Below, in pieces: positions 1 through 6,414 of a stretch of DNA of 11,595 nt (its first letter is position 1; every line of letters starts with the position of its first letter). Under the pieces are notes generated by a model. That model did not search any database, was not told the origin of the DNA, and worked only from the letters and a program-made list of their open reading frames with translations. The position numbers and the translations under genes were made by a program. The DNA lies in contig CAIXXI010000382.1 of the NCBI GenBank assembly GCA_903923345.1, positions 1 through 11,595 on the forward strand, read 5' to 3'. This DNA comes from an uncultured Burkholderiales bacterium. Its GTDB lineage: Bacteria > Pseudomonadota > Gammaproteobacteria > Burkholderiales > Burkholderiaceae_E.

Positions 1-324
1 GCCGGCGCGGCCCTGAAGCGTGGCCCCCACGCCATCGCCGATGATCGTTAGGTTGCTCTTGAGGGTGAGCCGACCAACCCGGTAGGTTCCAGCGGGAATG
101 CGGACACATGTCCCGGCGTCGATGGCCGCCTGTATCGCCGACGTGTCGTCAGCAATGCCATCGCCGACAGCGCCAAAGGCGCGCACATCGACCTGGCCAC
201 CGGCACGCGCGTCGGCACGTGCGCGCGCTGCGCTGGAAGCGGCTAAGGAACCCCCTCCAATCAGTGATGCCGCAAGTCGACGCAGCCAGCCCCGGCGCGC
301 ACCGCTGCCGGCTGGCTCAACCAA
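1..324 (-). CDS. Pectate-lyase-superfamily beta-helix protein, Tat-exported, N-terminal part only
   Basis: Partial gene: 108 codons are visible before the left edge. The only good initiation codon in the frame is TTG at 324-322, because a TAG lies in frame just upstream and no ATG or GTG is available. That start overlaps the stop of the EpsG-family gene by 8 bases, so translational coupling is likely. Residues 9-16 (ARRGWLRR) followed by a weakly hydrophobic Ala/Gly/Leu stretch to about residue 33 resemble a twin-arginine (Tat) signal peptide. Residues 45-71 carry the Pectate_lyase_3 opening, with FGAVGDGIADDT at 50-61, then RIPAGTYRVG at 75-84 and LTIIGDG at 92-98, the first rungs of a right-handed beta-helix. 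Proteins of this superfamily in polysaccharide clusters are often lyases, hydrolases or epimerases acting in the periplasm. The catalytic part is outside the window, so the reaction is unknown. The fold call is firm; export by Tat and the start codon are inference. Confidence 0.8.
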   Translation of the reverse strand, partial: MVEPAGSGARRGWLRRLAASLIGGGSLAASSAARARADARAGGQVDVRAFGAVGDGIADDTSAIQAAIDAGTCVRIPAGTYRVGRLTLKSNLTIIGDGVGATLQGRAG

Positions 325-1324
325 GACGGCCCCACAGAATAGGGGCGTATGCGACGGCCACAGCGACTAGCATCCCTACAGCAATCTTCTGCACAGCTGG
401 GCCACGAAACGCCCTGGCCCATCCATAGGGAAGTACGGCCGCAACGGTTTCGAGTATTCGGTAGGCGTAGGGAATTTCAAATCGAACCAAGCCAGCGAAT
501 AACACCAGACCCAAGGTACACAGCAGCAGCACGTAGGCCTTGAGCTCGAACCGCGCGAAAGCAAACACAACTGTCGATGCGAGTAACAGCAGTACGCCAA
601 AACCCAGTGGATTGACCTCGGCACCCTCCATCTCCGCCGCACGCAACATCAGACCGGTTGCATAAGACTGCAGCACCAGCGGCGCATCGATAAACATCGA
701 CGCGACTGCGACGAGACCGATCGCCACGCCGCCAACAATCATGGCAAGGCGGCTTCGCGCTGCAACGACAATCAACGCCGGCAAGATGAACAACGCACTG
801 CTGTAATGAAAACCGAGCGCCAGGGCAAAGTGAAGCGCAGAGCGCAACGGGGCTGTCGAAAGATGATTCCAGGCCAGGTAGACGAAACCGATCGCCACCG
901 CAACACGGATCTGGTTGTACTCATACAAAGGCATGCAGGTGGCCACATAGGCCAGCGCGAACACCGAAAGGGAAGCGCCAGGGAGCCTCGCGACCGCAAA
1001 CAGCTTGATCAGACAGGCGATCGCAGCAATCGCGAAAAATATCGTGTCGGGCGAACGGGTGAGGCTGCGAAGACCGGTGACCAGCAACAGAAACAGTGGC
1101 TCGAATCGGCTGACCCCATCTGACAAACCGGGCGGCGCTCTGAACAGGTAGACATAGTTGTCGGTGTCCAGGCCAGGCCCGGCAAGCCGTGAACTGACGG
1201 CCCAACCAACGACGAGCGCAAACTGCAGTGCCAGCAGAAGCTTCAGCCAGAACCAGTGGTCCACTGCGACTGACTCGCCGGCACTACGGCCTGGCAAGCG
1301 GCCCAGCAGTTCAGTGACGGCCAT
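317..1324 (-). CDS. EpsG-family membrane protein, probable exopolysaccharide polymerase (Wzy-like)
   Basis: A 335-residue, strongly hydrophobic protein with roughly eight to ten predicted membrane segments. It shows the pattern I associate with the EpsG family: an acidic and aromatic loop after the first segment (DTDNYVYLF, 53-61), RFEPLFLLLV at 73-82, YEYNQIRVAVAIGF at 134-147, FHYSSALFILP at 172-182, and a late RFEIPYAYRILE at 281-292. EpsG proteins sit in the inner membrane and are thought to polymerise lipid-linked repeat units, as Wzy does. The ATG at 1324 lies inside the end of the Wzz-like gene (14-base overlap) without a clear Shine-Dalgarno sequence, which points to translational coupling. 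The next gene again overlaps its stop. An O-antigen-ligase-like role cannot be excluded, since these polytopic proteins are hard to separate by sequence alone. By eye its base composition is lower in GC than the right half of the window. Confidence 0.8.
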   Translation of the reverse strand: MAVTELLGRLPGRSAGESVAVDHWFWLKLLLALQFALVVGWAVSSRLAGPGLDTDNYVYLFRAPPGLSDGVSRFEPLFLLLVTGLRSLTRSPDTIFFAIAAIACLIKLFAVARLPGASLSVFALAYVATCMPLYEYNQIRVAVAIGFVYLAWNHLSTAPLRSALHFALALGFHYSSALFILPALIVVAARSRLAMIVGGVAIGLVAVASMFIDAPLVLQSYATGLMLRAAEMEGAEVNPLGFGVLLLLASTVVFAFARFELKAYVLLLCTLGLVLFAGLVRFEIPYAYRILETVAAVLPYGWARAFRGPAVQKIAVGMLVAVAVAYAPILWGRLG

Positions 1325-2516
1325 CGCGTCGGAATACTGCTCGCAGCCGACGCATCCTTGCCGCAGCAGCGGGCGAATGGTCCGATTTGAGGATCTCGCG
1401 CAGCACCATAAAGGAAGCCAGCGCGAGGAAAGTCATCACCGAAATCGCCACCGCAGTGAGGCCGCGACGAGGTGATGACTTCCGGTCAGTCGGAACGGCC
1501 TTGTCGACCACCTGCACACGAACGCCCTCACCCGCCTCATCGAGTCGAGCAAGCTCATATTGCTTGGCGACGATCTCGAAGAGTGCCTCCTGATACTTGT
1601 AGTCACGGTATCTCGAGATGTAGTCCTCGTTCGAACCGTCGCCGCTGTCGCGGGCAGGTCCGCGCTCAGCCTTCGAAAGTTGCGCGCGCAGCGCCTGCAA
1701 TTCCCGTAGCGCCTGTTGCAGATCGGGATTCGAATCGGCCATCATGCCGCGGGCAGCTGCCACCCGGATTTCCCCAGCGCTGACCGCTGCACGAAGCCGA
1801 GCCAGCTCTTCGAGTGCAGCACGGGGCTCGACTCGCAGCGTCGATACCGACACGCCAGTCGACTTGAGCGCGATCTCAGCCCGAACCAGTTGCTCCTGGA
1901 CTTTGCGCAGCTCCGCCTCAAAGAACACCCGACGCTGGCTTGCATCCGACAGCGAGGCGGTAGAAAGCATCCGCCGCAACTCCTCGACGTAGGCGTTGGC
2001 CATCTCAGCAGCCCGCTCCGGGTCATTGTCTCTGACACTGACCGAAATGATTCCGTCTTTAACGCCTGCGGAAAGGTCAGTACGGTCAGCGAGTTCGAGC
2101 CGGGCTTCGTCCTGAAGCTCGACCTCGTACAATTCTTTGAGCTTGAAGCGCTCGATCAGCGTGTCGGCCACTGAGCGGCTGGCCAGCAGCCCGACGTACT
2201 GGTCGGCAGGGTTTTTCAGACCGGCGGCCGCGCTCGCGAGGCCGCCAAGCGATCCCAGCTGCTGCAAGAGAATGCCCGCCCCGCCACTGCTTTGTTGCGG
2301 CACCAGAAAACGCGCCGTCGATGTGAAAACAGGCTTCATGGCGAACGTCATCGCAAGTGCCAAGGAGCCAGCAAGCAGCGGCAGCAGCAGTAACGACTTC
2401 CAGTGTTCGATCAGCACCAGAACAAAGTCCAGTAGCCCGGGAATTCCCTGAGCGACGTCGCCGGCTGGGTCGTCTCGCCCAGGTGGATCTCGCGTTTCCT
2501 CCGCTGCACGATCCAT
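1311..2516 (-). CDS. Wzz/GNVR-type polysaccharide co-polymerase (chain length determinant)
   Basis: A 401-residue inner-membrane protein with the two-membrane-segment layout of polysaccharide co-polymerases. A short charged N-terminus is followed by a first segment at about 40-60, then a Wzz domain including LLASRSVADTLIERF (110-124). A long alpha-helical, coiled-coil-like region spans about 195-285, then the GNVR-like end region with YKYQEALFEIVAKQYELA (307-324) and VQVVDKAVPTDRKSSPRR (334-351). The second membrane segment is about 353-374. Such proteins oligomerise in the periplasm and set polymer length, working with the polymerase (next gene) and the OPX channel (previous gene). No Walker A or B motif and no tyrosine-rich tail are present, so there is no fused BY-kinase; any partner kinase lies outside the window. 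The ATG is supported by a good ribosome binding site located within the last codons of the OPX gene. Confidence 0.93.
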   Translation of the reverse strand: MDRAAEETRDPPGRDDPAGDVAQGIPGLLDFVLVLIEHWKSLLLLPLLAGSLALAMTFAMKPVFTSTARFLVPQQSSGGAGILLQQLGSLGGLASAAAGLKNPADQYVGLLASRSVADTLIERFKLKELYEVELQDEARLELADRTDLSAGVKDGIISVSVRDNDPERAAEMANAYVEELRRMLSTASLSDASQRRVFFEAELRKVQEQLVRAEIALKSTGVSVSTLRVEPRAALEELARLRAAVSAGEIRVAAARGMMADSNPDLQQALRELQALRAQLSKAERGPARDSGDGSNEDYISRYRDYKYQEALFEIVAKQYELARLDEAGEGVRVQVVDKAVPTDRKSSPRRGLTAVAISVMTFLALASFMVLREILKSDHSPAAAARMRRLRAVFRRDGRH

Positions 2517-2519
2517 CGC

Positions 2520-5081
2520 TCAGTTCCTCAACACCTTCACCGCAGCCGCTCCCAGACCCAGCTGGTAAATGATCTGAGTCCAGTCCTTAACCCCGCGCAT
2601 GAACGCGGTGTAGTTGGTCTCGCGATCGACTTTCTCAGGGATGACGATGGTGTCGCCGGGCGCCAGGACCAGGGACTCGAGCGTGCCGCGGCTCACGCTC
2701 CACCAGCTCGACTGGCCGCGCGTTGCCACGCTGCCGTCGGCGCGCAGCACGAACACGTTGTCGAGATCGGCCGATTCGGTCGGGCCGGCAGACTTCAGAT
2801 AGTCCGTCAGCGTGCGGCTGGGTCGCCAGACCAGAACATTCTCGTTATAAGCCGCGCCCGCCACGCCGACAAAAGAAGGTCTCGGGGGAACGACGATCCG
2901 GTCTCCGTCTTCGAGCGTCAAGGCCGGAAGCTCCGGCGCCCCTGGCGTGAGTTCCAGTGCAATACGACCGCTAGGCTTCATCTGGCGCAAGCGCGTGAGC
3001 CGGTCACGCGCCAGCCGCTCCTCTGTCACGATGCGCTGCTGCTGCATCGCCAGTTGAGTCGGATCCGACACCATGAGATTGGCCTGTCGCGCAGCCACGC
3101 CCGCACTGGCCTGCTCCTCCAGCCGCTTGACCACCGACTCCAGCGTCTGGGTCTGCTGCTGACGCACGCTTTCTCGGGTCATTTCGGTTCCAAACACATA
3201 AGCCTCTGGCGTGGTCCCGCCGACTCTTGCGATCAGCTGCGGCAAGGTCTCACCAGCTTCCACGGTGTAGATCCCCGGCGCGGCCACCTCACCCTCGACG
3301 CGCACGAACCGGGACTGCCTCGAGCGCGGAACTTTCAGGTCACGCAAGCCGAAAATCGTCACGACATCACCCGGCTGCAGCTCCAGATTCTGCGACTCAT
3401 CGCCCTGCAGCACCGCGCGCCCCAGGTTGAAAGTAATCAGCCGGTTCTTCAGTTCGGTGCGATCGAGCCGCTCGATCACGGCGTAATCCCAGTTCACTTC
3501 ATCGAGGATATTGCGCACGTCTTGGCGCGCCTTCTCGATGTTGACCTGCTGCCCGGCATCCTTGCTTTGCGCATCGCGAACGATGGCCTCGCGATTGAGC
3601 GACTCACGCAGCACCGGATCACGCTGCGCCATGTCCCGCACCATCGGATCCTTGCTGGCGGCCGCTGCTTGCGTCACATCATCGAACTGCACCAGCAAGT
3701 TCTTGCGCAGCCAGTAGTCCCGGGTGATCAGCGCATCCCGATCAGGGATCAGATCGCGGATCCGCATGCCGGGCTTGTGCGGGTAGCGCAGGGGCGCCGC
3801 GACGTTGCCGCGCAGGGTGACGGCATTGGCGAATTGAGGACTGACCGGAAACAGGGTGAGCAAGTCGCCATCGCGCAGGCGTCGCCCCTGGCCGGCGTCA
3901 TCGAGGGCAAAGGTTTCCACCTGGCGGGCCGCTGTCGCACGGGAATCGATCCGCTCCAATTGGGCCCGCTGAGGGTCGGCCAGCACTGGCAGCCCGCCTG
4001 ACAAGGCCAGGATGGTGCGGATCGAATCATCCGCACCCGAGAGCTCATACACCGCCGGCACATTGACCGCCCCGCTCACCGCGATGCGCGGACCCGCCGC
4101 CGGAAAGACGATCGCATCGCCTGGCAGCAGCTTCATGTCCTTGGCGCGGTCACCCCGCACGATGAAGTCGTAGAGGTCAATTGTGGCGACCGTGCGGTCC
4201 CCCCTGACCAGCCTCACCCGGCGCATGGTGCCGTTGGCATTCGGGCCGCCGCTGGCAAACAGTGCATTCACCAGCGTCGACAGACTGCTCAGTGTGTATT
4301 TGCCGGGCCTGCGCGCCTGACCCACCACATAGATGTCGATGCCGCGCAGCTGGCCCAGCGTGGCCGAGAGCGTGAAATTGCGAAAACTCTTGCCGACCTG
4401 CTGCGTCAGCACCTTCTCCAGATCGGCCATCCGCACGCCGGCGACCTGGACTGCGCCCACCTTGGGCAGCACGATCTGGCCGTCGCGATCGACGACCGGG
4501 CGCATTTCAAAGTCGAGCACGCCCGTTGAGCGCAGCAGAATTTCATCACCCGGGCCGATCACGTAGTCGGCCGGCACCGGCACGGCACCGACCGGGGCAA
4601 AGGTTCCGGGGGCTTCTTCGAACAGGTTGGACCCGAAGATCGGCAGCAATCGGCCGGTTCCGGTCTGAATGAACTTCTGGAAATCGTTGGGCTCAAGCGG
4701 CGGCAAGGGCCGCATCAGCGCACCTTGCAGCGCAGGGTCCGAAAAGTCAGTCGGGCGCGCACCGCCCGGCAGGCTAAATCCGGGCGGCAATCCCGATCTG
4801 CCTAGACCCCTGGGAAGCCCCGCTGCACCAGACTGGCCACCAAGCCCCTGCATGCCCGAGCCGCCCAGGTCCATTGCGCCTGCGCCGAGTCCGGTGGGAT
4901 CGACATCGGCCCCGCCGGCACCCATGGCCGCCGCAGCCGCCGCAGCGGCCCCACCCCGCCCGCCTGATGAACCCGATGCACCCAGGAAGCTGCTCGAACC
5001 CTGTGCCATCGCGGCAGTCGCGCTCAGAACGAAGCAGGCAGTCAATGCTGCTGTGCGCAGCAAGGGAATCAATCGGCTCAT
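2520..5081 (-). CDS. Outer-membrane polysaccharide export (OPX, Wza-like) protein with multiple SLBB domains
   Basis: An 853-residue protein, more than twice the length of E. coli Wza. A signal peptide covers 1-26 with a likely signal-peptidase-I site after AMA. Cys16 sits in LTAC, a possible lipobox, but Arg9 makes the preceding hydrophobic stretch short, so lipoprotein status is uncertain. Residues 34-110 are Gly/Ala/Ser-rich low complexity with a run of eight alanines. The Poly_export domain begins with DYVIGPGDEILL (172-183) and spans about 170-255. SLBB-type segments then follow at about 249-326 (VVGQARRPGKYTLSS), 331-411 (VSGAVNVPAVYELSG), 420-460 (LRGNVAAPLRYP), 593-632 (VEGEVAAPGIYTVEAG) and 736-815. 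Charged helical insertions occur at about 470-525 and 635-700. The hydrophobic C-terminal stretch (832-850) may be the outer-membrane helix. It should form the exit channel and dock with the co-polymerase encoded 3 bases downstream. The ATG at 5081 has only a weak Shine-Dalgarno. Confidence 0.93.
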   Translation of the reverse strand: MSRLIPLLRTAALTACFVLSATAAMAQGSSSFLGASGSSGGRGGAAAAAAAAMGAGGADVDPTGLGAGAMDLGGSGMQGLGGQSGAAGLPRGLGRSGLPPGFSLPGGARPTDFSDPALQGALMRPLPPLEPNDFQKFIQTGTGRLLPIFGSNLFEEAPGTFAPVGAVPVPADYVIGPGDEILLRSTGVLDFEMRPVVDRDGQIVLPKVGAVQVAGVRMADLEKVLTQQVGKSFRNFTLSATLGQLRGIDIYVVGQARRPGKYTLSSLSTLVNALFASGGPNANGTMRRVRLVRGDRTVATIDLYDFIVRGDRAKDMKLLPGDAIVFPAAGPRIAVSGAVNVPAVYELSGADDSIRTILALSGGLPVLADPQRAQLERIDSRATAARQVETFALDDAGQGRRLRDGDLLTLFPVSPQFANAVTLRGNVAAPLRYPHKPGMRIRDLIPDRDALITRDYWLRKNLLVQFDDVTQAAAASKDPMVRDMAQRDPVLRESLNREAIVRDAQSKDAGQQVNIEKARQDVRNILDEVNWDYAVIERLDRTELKNRLITFNLGRAVLQGDESQNLELQPGDVVTIFGLRDLKVPRSRQSRFVRVEGEVAAPGIYTVEAGETLPQLIARVGGTTPEAYVFGTEMTRESVRQQQTQTLESVVKRLEEQASAGVAARQANLMVSDPTQLAMQQQRIVTEERLARDRLTRLRQMKPSGRIALELTPGAPELPALTLEDGDRIVVPPRPSFVGVAGAAYNENVLVWRPSRTLTDYLKSAGPTESADLDNVFVLRADGSVATRGQSSWWSVSRGTLESLVLAPGDTIVIPEKVDRETNYTAFMRGVKDWTQIIYQLGLGAAAVKVLRN
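2524..2529 (-). promoter_or_regulatory. Ribosome binding site of the Wzz-like gene
   Basis: On the minus strand GAGGAA lies seven bases before the ATG at 2516-2514, inside the final Leu-Arg-Asn codons of the OPX gene. The OPX stop codon falls between this site and the start, so ribosomes ending the OPX protein could reinitiate directly. It fixes the start of the co-polymerase gene and supports one transcript for both genes. Confidence 0.7.
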
Positions 5082-5093
5082 GAAGGTCCGAGT

Positions 5094-5106
5094 CCGGCCA
5101 GGCCGG
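5094..5106 (-). repeat. Perfect GC palindrome in the leader of the OPX gene
   Basis: CCGGCC and GGCCGG flank a single central base, 12 bases upstream of the OPX start codon. No T tract follows on either strand, so it is not an intrinsic terminator of the upstream monooxygenase gene. It lies where the ribosome would bind and could affect initiation, or be chance in GC-rich DNA. Confidence 0.4.
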
Positions 5107-5155
5107 TGGGGGTCAGTGGTGTTTGGAAGAAGCGCTCACAGTGTAAACGACCGGC

Positions 5156-6235
5156 TCATTCGGTCAGCGGCATCCGCCCCGGGTTCTGGCGTGCCAGCAG
5201 CGGTCTGACCATCTGCGCAAAGCGGGTCGCTTCTTCATCATGCAGATAACCCGACAAGCAGAATGAATGGCAGCCGATGTCGATGAACTGCTGCAGGGTC
5301 TGCGCGCACTGCTGCGGATCGCCCACCACCACAATGCCGGCGCCCGGACGCACCCTGGTGATGCCGGTCCACAGGTGCGGGGCGATCAGCTCGCCATGGG
5401 TTTTGGCCAGTTCCTGCACGCGCTGGTTGGCGGCGGAGCTCGCATAGTGCCTGCGGATGAATTCGGTCTGACCATCGGTGACACCGGCCATCAGCGCATG
5501 GGCTGCATCCCAGGCCTGCGATTCGGTCTCACGGCAGATGATCTGCAATCGCATGCCAAATCCGATCTGATCCTCGCGGCCGTGCTGGGCAGCCATGCCT
5601 CGGATCGTCGCCATGTTCGCCGCAATTGTCTCGACGGTATCGCCCCAGAACAGATGCACATCGGCGTGCCTGGCCGACACCTCCCAGGCCTCGCGCGAGC
5701 CACCGCCCAGGTAGAAGCGCGGCAGGGTTTCAGGACGCGGCGCAACCCGCGCACCGGCGATGGTGTGAAAGCGCCCCTCGACATGGACCGGGCCGTTGCT
5801 CGCCCACAGTGCCTTCATGATGCTGACGTCTTCGTCCATCTGGGCGTAGCGGTCTTCCTTGGCCAGGGTGATGCCATCCTGGCGGGCTTCGTCGTCGCTT
5901 TGCCCGGCGATCAGATTGACCGCGACCCGCCCACCCGAGAGCCGGTCCATCGCGCCGATCATGCGCGCCAGCAAGACCGGGTTCACATACCCGGGCCGGG
6001 CCGCCACCAGCATGCGAATCGAGCGGGTGCGCGCCAGCACCATCGAGGACGTGATGTAGGCATCCCAGCAGGAACTGGCCACCGGCACGAGCATGTATTC
6101 GAAGTGCGCAGCCTCGGCCGCAGCGGCGATGCGGTCGAACAGCTCCATCGTCGGCGGCACCAGCCCGTCCTTGCTGCCGAAGTTCAGGGTGTCGCCACTG
6201 GTTGGCAGGAACCAGCCGAATTCGAGGGTTTTCAA
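5156..6235 (-). CDS. LLM-class FMNH2-dependent monooxygenase, SsuD (alkanesulfonate monooxygenase)-like
   Basis: A 359-residue cytosolic TIM-barrel flavoenzyme of the bacterial luciferase-like family, close to the SsuD subgroup in sequence and length. Landmarks are LVAARPG (76-82), DRLSGGRVAVNLIAGQ (97-112), LFWGDTVETI (195-204), GFGMRLQIICRET (225-237) and LSGYLHDEEA (327-336). Family members use reduced FMN from a partner reductase and oxygen to cleave C-S bonds of organosulfur compounds or oxidise related substrates. No SsuE-type reductase or sulfonate transporter is nearby, so the substrate is open. Compared with E. coli SsuD residues recalled from the literature (Cys54, Arg226, His228, Arg297, Tyr331), this protein has Cys56, Arg229, Gln231, Arg296 and Tyr330: the histidine position is changed. 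The start is TTG, supported by an AGGAG six bases upstream. It is co-directional with the polysaccharide genes, 74 bases ahead of them with no terminator seen, so read-through is possible, though a functional link is not evident. Confidence 0.9.
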   Translation of the reverse strand: MKTLEFGWFLPTSGDTLNFGSKDGLVPPTMELFDRIAAAAEAAHFEYMLVPVASSCWDAYITSSMVLARTRSIRMLVAARPGYVNPVLLARMIGAMDRLSGGRVAVNLIAGQSDDEARQDGITLAKEDRYAQMDEDVSIMKALWASNGPVHVEGRFHTIAGARVAPRPETLPRFYLGGGSREAWEVSARHADVHLFWGDTVETIAANMATIRGMAAQHGREDQIGFGMRLQIICRETESQAWDAAHALMAGVTDGQTEFIRRHYASSAANQRVQELAKTHGELIAPHLWTGITRVRPGAGIVVVGDPQQCAQTLQQFIDIGCHSFCLSGYLHDEEATRFAQMVRPLLARQNPGRMPLTE

Positions 6236-6414
6236 TCAGATCTCCTGTGTCTGTCAGGACGGTTCCAGTCGCAACACGGTCCGGTCAGCCGAGGGACAGA
6301 TTGTCGCAGTGCTGCTCGATGTGTCTGGCCGATTTCGTGAAAAAAGTCCGTTGCCACCGCTAATCACTTCGGGCACCCTTGGCCTGTCTTCATTTTGTCA
6401 TCTCACGCTGAGCC
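6236..6414. other. Divergent intergenic region between the SsuD-like and DUF2252 genes
   Basis: A 179-base region, the longest without a gene in the window, that must hold promoters for both flanking genes. Apart from the ribosome binding site at 6241-6246 I see no convincing -35/-10 pair, no strong inverted repeat and no small reading frame worth calling. Confidence 0.6.
6241..6246 (-). promoter_or_regulatory. Ribosome binding site that fixes the TTG start of the SsuD-like gene
   Basis: On the minus strand AGGAGA is followed closely by TTG at 6235-6233, with six bases between AGGAG and the start. No ATG or GTG is better placed, and the encoded protein begins as SsuD homologues do (LEFGWFLPTSGD shortly after the start). 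Confidence 0.75.

Noticed and set aside
3054..4001. A 315-codon open frame on the plus strand inside the OPX gene
   Set aside because: Antisense shadow of the conserved SLBB region; no domain and no ribosome binding site of note.
5107..5155. Promoter with TTTACA as -35 ahead of the OPX gene on the minus strand
   Set aside because: No acceptable -10 hexamer lies 16-18 bases downstream, so I did not call it although a promoter in this gap is possible.
5267..6340. A 357-codon open frame on the plus strand, antisense to the SsuD-like gene
   Set aside because: It mirrors a well-conserved enzyme gene, its product is rich in His, Arg, Gly and Gln without recognisable domains, and long antisense frames are expected in high-GC DNA.
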